From Bigelowiella natans CCMP2755 (taxonomy: Eukaryota > Cercozoa > Chlorarachniophyceae), in assembly GCA_000320545.1 (NCBI GenBank), contig ADNK01002724.1, forward strand, positions 1 through 41,606: a stretch of DNA of 41,606 nucleotides, given 5' to 3'. A program made the translations under genes and the position numbers. Shown piece after piece: positions 1 to 12,117 of the stretch. A model generated the notes under the pieces. It searched no databases and was not told where the DNA came from. It saw nothing but the letters and a program-made list of their open reading frames with translations. Position 1 is the stretch's first letter, and each line of letters opens with the position of its first letter.

Positions 1-356
1 GGAGAGAGCTCCGCGCCCTATGCCGAAGGAGAAAATTCTCGTTGAGACCGCATTTTCACCTGCCATCCGCACGATGCGGTCAGTGTCACCGACCTCTCCA
101 TCAGTAAGCAGGAACACTTGTCGCGGGTACCCTGTAAGGTTTCATGTAAGGTTATATGTCGCGAGGAAGGGGTGGATGGGGGGGGAAATAGAAAGTAATT
201 GTCATGGAGAATATGCTAATGTAAGTGGCGTTGTTGGTGTCCAGATCGGAGTTGCGCGATGGCTGTGACGTCGCTGCTGTGGTAGTAATACCTTCGATAG
301 GCTTCGACGTTAGGATCTCGCGAAGAGGTCGGTAGATTTGTGTGCCTCCAGATGCC

Positions 357-394
<38 letters not shown>

Positions 395-1222
395 GGTGCA
401 GAACGACGGGAGAAGCAGGTCGCGGAGGGGATATGATTAACAGCCCGTTAAGCCTCTGATTGCTTTTTGAAATCAGATGGCTATAATTGTTCTTTGCGAC
501 GGAAACAAAATCGCGAGCAAGCTACCTCTTCTCCCCCCCCTCCCCCCCAACTCTTTGTCGGCCCAAAAACAACACAATGCGAAGGAGCCTTACTCAGGTT
601 CTCGACGAAAGAGTTGTGCTTGAGCGAGGGATTCGTTGTTATAGGGTTTAGCGGACGCGAAGAGCATATCGTGGCGATGTGAGAAGGCGACGACGTTGAA
701 GAGGCAGTTGGTGGGGAGAGAATTCAGGAAGATCTGCAGCGTCTCCTTGGTGTTCTTTATCCGTTGGCCTGCCATACTCCCTGTCGCCGTTGTCAATAGT
801 ATTCTTAATATCACTGCTATCGTTTGCACGATATGACGACGTGTCTACTCTAAAAATAACACCGGCACTCCGCCCCCCCCCTCAAACAGATACGAATTTC
901 ACATTCCCCCAGAATGCAGATACTGTCCGCATTCTCATCATCACTGACTTACCAGAGACGTCAACGAGGAAAACAATCTCACAAAACATGTCCGTGTCAG
1001 GCTCGACGAACTCGCGGTTGAAGCTCACTTGCACCACGTGCGATGCTGGGGTGGCAGGGGGGGGGGGTTGGGGTGGTCGGTTTATTATGATTTTGGTTAT
1101 TATGACCGGCGAAGATAGATGTTTATTCATTTTCTCTATATCAGAATATTTTTACACCGTCGTGGATATTTTTGCCTTTTAAACTTAACACGCACACACA
1201 CAGGCGCGCGCGCACTTTTATA

Positions 1223-1264
<42 letters not shown>

Positions 1265-1497
1265 TTATATTTTACACTTGCGTGCATACGTTTCTCACTA
1301 AATAGAAAGGCCATGAGTGTGTGTTTGTGTGTCGATATGGGAGATTTTCCATAGAAGCAAGGTACCTTCGCTGCCACCCTTTTCCTGCTCCTCCTTCTCC
1401 TTCTTGCTGTCGGTTTCCTTTTTCTTAAGGGTGGGGTCTTTGAATGAGCCGCCATTCGCATCGAATTCCTCGATCTGACCGCGCGTCACGTACCTGA

Positions 1498-1538
<41 letters not shown>

Positions 1539-2097
1539 CCAAATTAGAAAGGAGAATGGAGATGTGAGAAATTCATCATCTTGTTGTTTTGAGAAAATGG
1601 TTTTCAGGATTTCAGGACGTTCTCACAAATCTCTTCCTCTCCTTCTCCCCCCCTTCCCTGCCCCCCCCCTCCCCTCTTTCTTCCCCTGTTATTGCCGTAC
1701 GGGTCGCTTTGATCTATCAGCATGACGAAGTCCTTGTCCAGCTTCGTTCCAGTCGTTAGTTTGACGATCTTCCGGTTAGGTTTGTCGTAGACTGTCTTCA
1801 GCGTGTGTTTGGAAGATGCAGCGACTCGCGTGATCTCCGACGTCATTTGCACGTCCGCGACGATCGTTAGCTCATAGTCTATCTCTGAGGCGTCGGCCCG
1901 GTTAATGGATTTAGCTTCCTCCTCCTCCTCCTCCTTAGCCTTTTGCCTTCGACGCTCCTCATCAGCACGGGCTTGGGCCTCACTCTGAATTGGTTACGAC
2001 GATGCCGTTGTCAGCGCGGGATGATGGTGGGGGTTGACAATGGTGAGAACACCGTAGACCTTGGCGCGTGTGCCAGCGATTGCGCGATTTGTGTGTA

Positions 2098-2145
<48 letters not shown>

Positions 2146-3356
2146 GGTGTTTGTGTTAGTTGTACACGTGCTTTGTTGAGCATGAAAATCAACAAGATCG
2201 ACAACATAGGGGCGATATTTACCGGTTTAAGGAAAAATGGATGAATGCGACATGGGGATTCTCCCCTCTTAAGATCTTAACCCTCCCTCCCCTCCCCACC
2301 TGTTTCATCATGTAGTCCATCAGCTGTTGATCTGACATACGAGCCATTTGCTGCTGCGTAAGAATTGGCACTTGTGGCTCCGGTTTCTTCTTATTTACTG
2401 TGGTCCCATCCCATGGGATATGGCCTTTATAGAAAGGAACGAAGGGGGGGGGGAGATTTTATTGCGATAGAACTTCTTGCCGTCGGATGTAAGCAATGCA
2501 CTAGTCGGGGAAAATGCCCTGAGCGCTAACTAGCCACCTACCATTCGAGACTAACGTAGGGAGCACGAATCGAACGCTGGGTCCTTCAGAATCAAGCTCA
2601 GAAACATAGGTAATCTTTATCTGGCAACTGAAGAATCACACAGAGTTGATGTTCGGTGAAAACCGTGGATGATTTTACGTACGCCTCTCGGTTCATCTCG
2701 CACCTTTCCTTCGGAAGCAGGTTACCGACGTGGCAGACAAACGTATTCTCTGTATCGGCTTTCTTCTCCAGGAGAGCTGCAACCTATTCATGCAGAGGAA
2801 AATCGCATTTTTAGACACGTAAAGTGCCGCATAGAACACGATGGGCATGGTGGAGATGCCGCCCCTGTGCACAAAATTCGCACCTGTTTATTTTTTACGG
2901 CGTCGTCGTAAGTTTTTTTGGCTTCCTTTTTCCCTTGAACAATCCCCTTGACAGCTTTGCCATTGATGCGCGCCTCAAAGCCGCACACTGCTGCATCACT
3001 CTCGATTGGGAAAACATACTTGACCTTTATGTTATTAAATCCGTGTGAATGGGAGGTGGAAAAATGGTTGGGGAATATAAGCAGGAGAAGGAGGAGACGG
3101 GAGAGGGACAAAATGAAGAGACCTCAATGGCCTTCGCGCCAAAGTTTGTGAATTTTTGTGTCAGAACTGTTCGGTTGCAGAAGTTGAGGATCTCCACCTA
3201 TGCAGCAAACGACATGACCACCGATGTTGCGTGCCAACGAAGAAAATCACATACCTTTGCATGCACGCTAGTGAGGGCAATCCTCGGCTTTTCCTTCGGG
3301 GTATCGACTGGGACGAGACCGCAGGCAGGGAGGGAGGGCGATGACGATGATGACAT
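1..3356 (-). CDS. VIT and von Willebrand factor A domain protein (3' end beyond window)
   Basis: Minus-strand gene running off the left edge. Exon model: 3356-3255, 3197-3123, 3024-2884, 2783-2679, 2620-2542, 2424-2300, 1984-1701, 1493-1366, 1045-953, 780-594, 357-292, 131-1; about 505 residues visible. Residues about 15-180 form a VIT domain (core VKYVFPIESDAAVCGFEA, then EAKKTYDDAV and FVCHVGNLLP). A linker rich in Q, E and K follows, then a vWA domain with an intact MIDAS, DVSGSMAG, joined across introns 1045-953/780-594, and the strand motif VFLLTDGEVGDTDRI in the last exon. This is the architecture of inter-alpha-trypsin inhibitor heavy chains and of cytosolic VWA5A-like proteins. No signal peptide is visible (start MSSSSSPSLPACGLV), so an intracellular role is more likely; vWA domains bind protein partners through a metal ion. 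The start is the first ATG in frame, 3356. All junction phases agree except at the end of exon 780-594, where an extra base near 608-610 shifts the frame. The partner is unknown. Confidence 0.82.
360..391. repeat. (TG)n microsatellite
   Basis: About 16 units, directly upstream of the 357-292 exon acceptor on the minus strand, hence inside an intron. Confidence 0.9.
608..610 (-). other. Apparent one-base insertion (frameshift) in the vWA exon
   Basis: On the coding strand the exon reads ...AQAQLF and then RREPE in the open frame. Removing one T from the TTT at 608-610 gives AQAQLFVENL, which ends phase 1. That joins the next exon (357-292) as VENLKASGGTQIYRPL, the normal vWA continuation. In the frame as written, no acceptor upstream of 357 fits. 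It may be an assembly error, an allele or a real lesion. Confidence 0.6.
1227..1258. repeat. (TA)n microsatellite
   Basis: About 16 TA units in the intron between exons 1493-1366 and 1045-953 of the VIT/vWA gene. Confidence 0.95.
2102..2138. repeat. (TC)n microsatellite
   Basis: About 18 units in the intron between exons 2424-2300 and 1984-1701 of the VIT/vWA gene. Confidence 0.95.
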
Positions 3357-4116
3357 TGCCCTTGACGAAGATTCTTGGAATATGAAGAAATGACGATATC
3401 TTCTCTCTATTTTACACCTGCGACATCAACATTTCGTACTTGCGACATCAAATTTTTCTCTATTTTACACATGCGACAAAGGATCTGCTGCTCCGAGACC
3501 CTCCGAGACATCGAGAGATTTTGGCTCTATTCTTCAAGCAGAGTCAATGTAAATTCTAGGATTAAAGACTCAGAAACCGCAGGAAATCATTTTGGGCATT
3601 TTTGCCCAAAACGAGTTTTGCCCAAAATGAGTCCTGTTGCGAAGAACGACTCACTTAGTAACCAAGGTGTGTGAAGTAAGCATTATTGGGTAAGAGTGAA
3701 CGAAAAAACACCTAAAAATATCCTTGACAAATTACATGGGTAGGTGTTATGAATTTTTTTAAAAAAAAGTCGGTCCTTAAATTTACATAGACTCCAAAGT
3801 GTGTCTCTTCGGTATTCTCTCGGCGCTTTGAGCCCGGAAAAGAAGCGAAATCCTGAAATCCTGGAAATCCGCGATTCAAATCCAGGCGCATAAATGAAAA
3901 AATCACCTGCTATTTCCTCCTGCGACACGGAAAATAAAACGTCGAACTAACATCGTAAGACCCAGGTCGGGTCAATGGTGTGGAGGTCAGGGCACTCCTT
4001 GCACATGAGACGTCCTTTCGCGCCGACGTATAGACCTGATTCCATGCTGCGTATGTCTGAGATTCAATGTATACATCTAGAATCAGTATAACCAACTAAA
4101 AAAGACTCACACCCGC
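3357..4116. promoter_or_regulatory. Divergent promoter region between the VIT/vWA gene and the ARF-like gene
   Basis: These 760 bases lie between two start codons on opposite strands. They hold four copies of TGCGACA (3419-3425, 3441-3447, 3472-3478, 3921-3927), two near-identical copies of a TCTCTATTTTACAC block just before copies one and three, and a nested inverted repeat at 3588-3629. No convincing coding exon was found here; the open frames are short and resemble no family. First non-coding exons may lie here. Confidence 0.5.
3588..3629. repeat. Nested inverted repeat, TTTTGGGC / GCCCAAAA
   Basis: CATTTTGGGC at 3588-3597 is the exact reverse complement of GCCCAAAATG at 3620-3629, with an additional inner GCCCAAAA at 3604-3611. 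It could form a stem-loop or be a paired binding site in the divergent promoter. Confidence 0.6.
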
Positions 4117-5232
4117 ATGGGAACCAACAATTCTGCTCAGCGCCCCATTGTGCATCTCGGAGGTACAAGACGACGGTGATGATGATGCCTATGAAGACAA
4201 CGATGATTGTACCAGTGACGAGCATGATGATCATGCTGATGATGGTCATTTAGTTAAATGAACAAGATGATTGTGGTAATGAAGATTATAGAGATGGCGC
4301 ATCGAATCGCACATGAAATATTATTTCGTTGCAGGAACTAACAATGCGGGGAAAACTGCCTTCCTGATTAGACTAGGTCTGAGCAAATTTAACGAGGAGT
4401 ATAAAGGGGAAATCGTCGACAGCATCACGACTACAAGCACTGTGTAAGTGAATTACTATTTACTACAATGAAAATAAAGACGATGATGATAATGATGATA
4501 ACAACGATGGTGATGACGGTATGGCCATGACGGTGGGATTGACAATGTGTGTAATAGTTACATCAATGGCATATTATGTCCCCACTTGTATTGCATTCTT
4601 CAAATATAACTCTATTGCGCACCCGACAGTACATTGTGGCCATGTGAGAACAACGATGATAGGCATTATAACAATGACAACGATGAAAACTTATGATGAC
4701 GACGATGGCAACGATAATGATAATAACGATGCCAATGAAATACATATGCAGCGGGACAAATAGAGAGGAGACGACACTTAAAGGCGTGAGGGTAGCTATG
4801 GTGGAAAGATCAGGAGGATTGAAGGCATACGGGCTATATCGATACATTAATGATCCCAATACGCCGAAGATGCTCGTATATATAGTCGACAGCAAGACCC
4901 CATCTCCAAATGAGAAGAATCTGATGACAAATACAAAATTACTGTTCCGCTACATCGTTGGGGACGAAACGATCAGTTGTGGGGCAGATAAGAATCTAGT
5001 ACCGTGTGACCTGTCCGCTGACGTTCCAATATTAGTTCTGGCGAATAAGCAAGATTTAGAGGGGGGCTTTACAGCATCTCAGGTGGCTGACCATTTAGGC
5101 CTTCGGGAGTATATGGCCTCCAAGTTCCCAGGTAGAGAGTGGGCATGTTTGCCGCTGAGCTTGAAGACTGGTGAAGGGCTGGACGGGGTTGTGAATTGGA
5201 TATCATCCCATGTCGGCAGAAAGACAAGATGA
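4117..5232 (+). CDS. Divergent ARF-like small GTPase, probably N-myristoylated
   Basis: Three exons: 4117-4162, 4335-4443 and 4752-5232, giving 211 codons with all phases agreeing (1, then 2). The start MGTNNSAQ has Gly2 and Ser6, the usual N-myristoylation context, as in ARF/ARL proteins. The P-loop GTNNAGKT is assembled across intron 1. The guanine motif is LANKQDL, followed by TASQVADHLGL and GEGLDGVVNWIS, which match the ARF family C-terminus well. Two oddities stand out. The switch II sequence, normally WDVGGQ, reads VERSGG, so the Asp, first Gly and catalytic Gln are lost. There is also an insertion of roughly 20 residues before the NKQD strand (211 residues against about 180). SR-receptor beta was considered because of the degenerate switch II, but there is no N-terminal membrane anchor. 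It is likely a membrane-associated ARL with altered or absent GTP hydrolysis; its partner is unknown. Confidence 0.78.
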
Positions 5233-5840
5233 CGCACTGCGAAACAACACAGCATGCCGCCAAAAAGCGTGATCGATGTCTAGATGTGTAGTAATAGCAT
5301 GACGGAAAAACAAACGAACCGACACGCTCACAATCCGTTTACAATGCAATGGGCTGGTCACGTGTGCATGCGAGAGTGCAACGTATATGTTCATGAAGCG
5401 AAGTGTCATTTATTTATTTGTGTTTTCTGCGCTTTGACGGTGCAATGAATGTGCGCACCACACGCGCGTCTGCTCTCCATCACTAGATCCACAACGTGCA
5501 TGTATGCATGGGCGTCTGTCTTGGGTTGTTCCACAACTTTGCTGCAAGTGATCGAGCAGTTTTCTTGGCCGACCGTGCAACAAAAATCCAATTCTTTTGT
5601 TGACTTTCACAAGCAAAATGCATTCGGACATGGCGCGCACAACGCAGCAACGTGACGTGCCATTTCAGATTCTGCATCACATTAGACAAACACATCAGCG
5701 CTGATTGCCATCATTCAGTGATGATGATCGCATTGCTCCTTTCATTATAGACAACGTATTGCAATGTGTACATTATATAGATCACATTACTATAATAATT
5801 ATGTCTAATATTTTTAAGTCGGATGCAACAAAATGAATCA
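5233..5840. other. Intergenic region between convergent 3' ends
   Basis: This separates the stop codon of the ARF-like gene from the stop codon of the helicase. It holds short AT-rich and CTAG-containing sequence and presumably both 3' UTRs. No further gene was seen. Confidence 0.6.
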
Positions 5841-6857
5841 TCAATATCCACCATTGCCATTGCTGGTTCTCTTCTCAGCGCTGCTGCCGATTTTCTGTTG
5901 GAAAGCCCAGCACAACGCATCCAAAATTCTAGTTTCATCCCTAGACCTTGCTGACGATGCCGACGACGATTGTGAGGAGCGTGCGTGATCGTGTCGCCGT
6001 GTATTGCTGCCATACTTGTTAATCCAGTGCCCCAGTATTTGCTTCACTTGCTCTCTTATTCGCTCCAAAACCGCTAAATCGGCCTCGTTTTCGAGCTCGA
6101 AGTAAATCCAATCTTCGACGCCTAGAAACAGCCTACGCCTCTTATTCCCCTGCGTGCAATGCTAGGAAAAAAGGTAGAGTGGTGAAGGCGGAGCGGTGAT
6201 TCGAAACGACGAGTTGCCGCATGTTAATGACACCCGAAATAATAATGCAAATGGTTGAATGTGTTAATACTTAAAACACGTAATTTCTAAACCGAGAAGT
6301 AAGGTACCGGCAAGTACACATTAATTTACAAACAAATTCGGACGATTCCTAAGAAACCAACCAACTTTGCTCTCACACAGATGCGGTGTTAATGCGTCGG
6401 AAAAGTCGAAACTAAGAAATCCCCCCTGCTACCCCTTTCTTTCCCAGTGCGATGCTGCTTGTAGTTGCGCTGTGCTCGCTAATGAGTGCGAGCCGCCAAC
6501 ACGACAGATGACCGTGTCATCCGATAACACTCACCGTTACGAATACAGCTAAGAATGGTTTCATTATTTTTCACCAATACCTTGTATTTTCCATCCCCGT
6601 GCCTTCCACTGCTGCCGTTTCCTTGTTCGCTCTTTCTCAGAACAAGTTCCCAGCGGCCTCGATATTTTTCGAGGAGGAAGAGGTCCTCGTGACGCTCAAT
6701 CCACTGCCGTAATCTTCCCATGCCTGAGAGTTATTTCACATCCAACGGCGCATCAGCATCTCACCAAACTGAGCTAGAGCTTTCCCAGTGTTCGTTTCGT
6801 CTATGTTTGTTAGTGCCAAACCAAATGTATGCACGCATGAAAGATTACTATCTACTA

Positions 6858-6897
<40 letters not shown>

Positions 6898-6944
6898 CGT
6901 GACTCTCGACAACAAGATAGCACATATAAACACACACACGCACG

Positions 6945-6976
<32 letters not shown>

Positions 6977-7200
6977 CACCAAAGACACCAAAGACAGACG
7001 CCATTATGACTGATAGTAGCGCATGTTCATACGCGCTCTTAGTTCGGGTAGTGTGCGTCTCATCAGCGATTGCAGTCGTGCCATCGGATATCGTCCTATG
7101 ATATTGTTTAAAACCCATTTCAAACATATTGTTTCCCCCACACATGTTTTGTGCATATATTCGCATGTGTGAGTATGCGTTCAGATCTTGGTTTTCAGAG

Positions 7201-7238
<38 letters not shown>

Positions 7239-7915
7239 CCTACAATCACTCGCTCTACTCATCTATACGCCTAACCGTTATTGGCCTCGCACATCTGCCT
7301 CACGAAGGCGACAACGTCCCCATCTTCCGTTCCCTGTGCTAATCGCCCACCATCATCCTCGTCGTTCTGCTAAATAATCACAAGCATCGAAAATGCGTGT
7401 GATGCGCTTTGCTGCAGTGCAGCGTACATAGGAAATTGACGAGGAAAAAGGAAGGCGCATTACCCTATCGCTGGGAGAAAACGACCTCATCTTGCACCCG
7501 ACTCTAGAAAATGGGGGGTAGGTTAGAAAGGAGGAGTGACCAGAGGCGTGCAAAATGCACCGCCAAAGCACGCACAGCCGCATGAGGCACTGCTTCGAGG
7601 AGTGTAGAGAATAGTATACGTTTGCAATACGACTGAATTGTGATATTGTAGCTCATAGCGAAGCTTGTTGAGATCATGTAAAAGTCGCCATGCAAGCTGT
7701 TTATTCTCCTATGCTATCTCCCCCCCTCCCCCCCATCTCCCAAGCCTTACCCCCCCCCAAAGATGAAAAGCGGCAAGGGCGAAACTTCGGTCGTGTCATA
7801 GATGAATACCCCTCCCTGACACAAATGGCATTACATCAAAAGTAAGAAAACATCTGGGAAGAGGAGGAGGGGGCGTTGTTGATAACACAATATTACATAC
7901 ACGCTAAATTACACG

Positions 7916-7949
<34 letters not shown>

Positions 7950-10919
7950 TCTGTATATATATATATATATATATACATATGTGTTTGTGTGTGGCAAGCG
8001 AGTTTCTATCGACTATTATCCCCGTTTGAAAGGCTCTAATCCAATCACAACACGAATTGCACACATGATGCCCGAAATCGGAACGCTACTTCATCTAGCC
8101 CTCAGCGCCCTCTTTTCTGCCTCACACCTAGGGAAGAGAATGGCCACTACCTCTGTCTTAACCTTCTCAAAGTACACAGCCCAGCGATGCGTCCAGTACT
8201 CGCTCCCCCATTCCTTGCTATTCACACTAGAGGGGTGCAGCTTCACGAGTCCTTTTTGGGGGAGGGGAGGGGGGGGGGGGGGGGTACGGAAGCAATTGTT
8301 AAATAGCGTCTGTGGTGGGACTTCTTTTCCAAAGAAAAACCACGACACTGACGGCTCCTATAACCATGCGAAACCGACCTGTTTCACTGTGCTTTGAGAC
8401 GAACTTGGAAGACCTCTTCCTCGGATCTATCCGTACCATGTTCGGGTACAGCCCCGCGACGAGGCATGCGTGGACAACCTCCAAGATGACAAAGCAAACA
8501 CACGCACACGCACATGCACGCACACGCTCAGATCGTCGTGGGAAATGGTTCCCAAACGGCCAAAGCTACCTCCAAATATCGCCAGGGAAAAAAAAAGGAA
8601 AATAACAGGACGAAAACAATGCGATGAGACGCAGTGCGGAGCTCTCAGGCCATGCACGAGGGAGGCTAAATCGTTGGCGGATTGATGATGAAAGCGGCGT
8701 TTTGTCATTGAGTTTTGGCTGTTCCATGCCATGCTAATCCAAGCACCTGCCAAGAATGAGCGTGGCGGTCTTCAAACACGTCGATGCGTGGCCTCAACGA
8801 AGAAGAGAAGGAGGAGTAGCGAGAGGGATCGATCTGTGCACATGTGAGGATGCAGTTCGTCTTAATGCGGCGCGGAAGAGATACGGGAAGCAGTAGAATT
8901 TTCTCCTCCAGTTGATAATCTGCCGAACCCCCCCCCCCCCTTCTTCTAAATATGATGCGTGTAGGTGATAATAGAAAAAGAAGGACATTGGTTGTACTAT
9001 TTACAATCCATTTTCTTCTTGTTTTTCCTTGCTTTGAATGTAGTACAAGGGCCAAAGGCCACGTTGCAAAATAGCGCCTCTACGTGTGCTATGGCGTCTA
9101 CCCAACCATACCAAATCGGCGTCTTTGAGGAGCTCAGCATATTGCTCCCTCATTTGCTCGATCATACGCATTGTGCCTTGGAGAAACGACGATCGCCACC
9201 AGCAAGAGAAAGCGTGGAGGGGGAGGGCCGTTGTGAGGCAGGGGAAAGAGGAGAGATAATGAGAAAGATAATGAGAAGGAAAGAGAAAATTAGGTGGTGA
9301 TGCGGCCATCAGAACAAGTCGATATATGCGAAGAAAGATCGGAAAATTCCTGAGGATGACACTGAGGAGGAGGGGGAAGAATGGACTCGCAACCTCCTTT
9401 CAGGAAGTTTTTCCTTGCGAAATCCGCCCCGTAACCACGCCTCTCCGCAGCCCTCCACGCGTTGAAGGCTTCTAAATACCTGTTGCGTAGGCAAAATAGA
9501 ATAAATATTCATCGGCTACCAGCTCTTAATCGGCCATATATTTGAAGATCTTATCAAGACTTACGCGTAATGGTCGGAGGTCTTCCCGCGAGCGAACTTT
9601 CGCTGATTATATAACAATATGTAATGTACAAATATATATATATATATATATATATATTACATATGTATACGTGTGATTAAGCGGTTAGAAGAAAGAGCGC
9701 CCCCCCCCCTCCCCTATCCCCCTGCCGCTGTACACCTTTGCTTGATCGGCCTCGAAGCGCTTGTCGATCGGCACGTAAAACGGCGTCCTGTGCGATAAAA
9801 AGAAGATGGGCGCGCAGGTGGGAGCAGCAGCGGCGTCGCCCCATTTGATGAGCGAGAGCTCTTGCGTGTATATGATGAGTTGCGTACGTCGGAGGAGTAG
9901 CAGCACCACCTGTAGCTGAGAATAGCTGTGATCGTGAGCATTGGGCTCAAACATCCGAATAAGCATGCGAATACTAGTGCCTGGCGGTCAGATAAGGAAG
10001 ACAACATAACCAACACTCAAACGGTGTGTATGCTTTATGCTGTTCCAGTCGTACGCTTGGATGGTGTTCTCCATAATCAGCAGCATCATTCATCACCATC
10101 ATCATCATCAATATCACCGCCACCGCCATTATCGTCACCATTCTCCTCGCCGTTATGACCACCCATATCATCGTCAGCATTTGCACTCCGCTACTTGTAA
10201 CACCAGGCTTCCCCACCCCCCACCTTGCCGATTTTCGGGTCCATGGGCAGCTTCGCGAGGTGCTCTCCCAGAACGGTAAGACTTTCATCTCGCTCATCCA
10301 ACGCCTTATCAAAAATAAGATAAACGATAGAGAAAACGGGATTTGGTGGAGGGCGCGCGCGCGGGGGGGGGGGGGAGGCAGTGTGTGCGCCAATGATGTT
10401 GCACCGCGACAGAGATCATGCCCATTGTAAAAAGCGCGTCTCAGCGAGAAAATCCCTTTGCTAACACGCCGACCGACTCTAAAATTCGGAGACATGTTGT
10501 GTTTTGTGCAGGGAGCTGTATAGCGGGAGACCCGTACCCGCACCACATCTCACACCTGGATGGCGCAAAGGGTGGTGATGGCATTGGCCAAAGATAGATC
10601 CGAGGGAGGGGTCAGTACACGCTTCAGGAACTCTGCGACACCTCCACAGCCTGTCATGTATTTGTCTAAAATATCAGTTTCGTCTTGCAGCAAATCCCTC
10701 ATTTCATCATCTTTTTATTATCCTCACTAGTTGATGTACTGTTCAAATAGTTCTCTAACCCCCCCCTCCCCCCCCCCCGCGCGCGCGCGCACTCTACACA
10801 TCAAATACCAGGGGCGGCAAGATTGAGCTTCCGAACCTGTGATTACGTGTGGATGCGTTTCGCTGATATCAGCTTCGAGTAGGAATTGAATATGAAAACG
10901 TTTGCGTGCTTGCATGTAG

Positions 10920-10954
<35 letters not shown>

Positions 10955-11427
10955 GAGTCATTGTTAGTAGCACCTGCAAGCATAGCTGCTCTAGTGGGGT
11001 GCGTTGTATCTCTGGTAGCTGGTAAGCGCTGAGCTCACGAAGTCTCCACGAAGGAAACAGGTGATAGCATATCTGAATACGAGAAAACAGCACAATCTTT
11101 CAATAACGCTCTCTACCCCCTTCCTCTCTCTTTCTTTCTTTCTTTCTCTTGTCTTTCCTTTGCCCAGAAAACATCTGGCACGTTCAAACTACCGGCGCAA
11201 CCATGGCCTCTTCCTTTTCTCGAGATCATCATCATTATCTCTTATCATCATTATCTCCTATCATCATCATCAGTGAGATAGTAGCATAACGCTGGTTTTT
11301 ACCCCCTTCTGCACCCTTCCCGCCCTCCCCCTCCTTTGCAGCGCCGATGCACGGGATATCTGAGCAGTACAAGACAGAAACATGAAAGCATGAAAGTATA
11401 GTCATCTCAAACCGCACAAATACAAAT

Positions 11428-11458
<31 letters not shown>

Positions 11459-11999
11459 GAAAGCCACGCACCCAAGCTGTGAGAAGGCAAGAGACGTTGT
11501 TCTCCGCGTCGTACGTCTTTTCTCGGTGCTTTCCGCAGTCGATCACGCACGTTATGTCATCGATCGTGATGGAGCTCTCAGCGATGTTTGTGGCGACCAC
11601 GACCTTCAAAGCAGCAGTAGCAGCAGTAGCACCGTATGATGATAATGACGGCGGCGACGATAATGGTGATAAATGAAAACAAATTCCCTCCAAATTATCG
11701 AACGATACGTGGTCCTCCCCCCCTCGACCCCCCCCCCCCCCCCACCCCCCGCTATCCTCTTCCATATTCCTACATGATCTTGATCAAACGTCAATAACAA
11801 CAACAACAACAACGACAATATCGATGGTGCGAATGATTCATACATCGTGGTGCTATACACGCATCTCACCTTCCTTAGATTCTTTGGAGCTGGAGAAAAT
11901 ACCTAAAATCATTGCCAGAGTCGAATATCCGTGTTTGCATTGTCCACGCCTTTCTCTCTTGAATGCGAATGACCCCGTGTGTCCCTCCCCCCCTCCGCT

Positions 12000-12045
<46 letters not shown>

Positions 12046-12078
12046 TTCTCTCCATCTTTCGCTCTCTCTCTTTCATGA

Positions 12079-12117
<39 letters not shown>

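Larger units (their letters stand above)
6581..7369 (-). other. Extra helical module inserted in the helicase OB-fold region (two exons)
   Basis: Exons 7369-7276 and 6723-6581 encode about 80 residues between the conserved PLPLFIFGG strand and the VEDWIYF strand. In DHX36 and DHX57 these strands are separated by only a short loop. The core reads [18 protein letters not shown] followed by [10 protein letters not shown] and WELVLRKS. The spacing of helix, Gly, LRxWIERHxDLF and a strand resembles winged-helix LOTUS/OST-HTH-like RNA-binding folds. The resemblance is judged by eye; function is inferred. Confidence 0.45.

Noticed and set aside
4064-4249. Minus-strand frame MTIISMIIMLVTGTIIVVFI, a possible membrane segment
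   Set aside because: It arises from GAT/CAT-type repeats opposite exon 1 and intron 1 of the ARF-like gene; there is no supporting gene context.
7560-7690. Possible helicase exon starting [16 protein letters not shown] on the minus strand
   Set aside because: It reads protein-like, but its phase does not fit between exons 7815-7751 and 7503-7464, which join each other perfectly.
7876-8397. A 173-codon plus-strand open frame
   Set aside because: It runs through (CA)n and (TA)n tracts and over helicase exons on the other strand, and resembles nothing.
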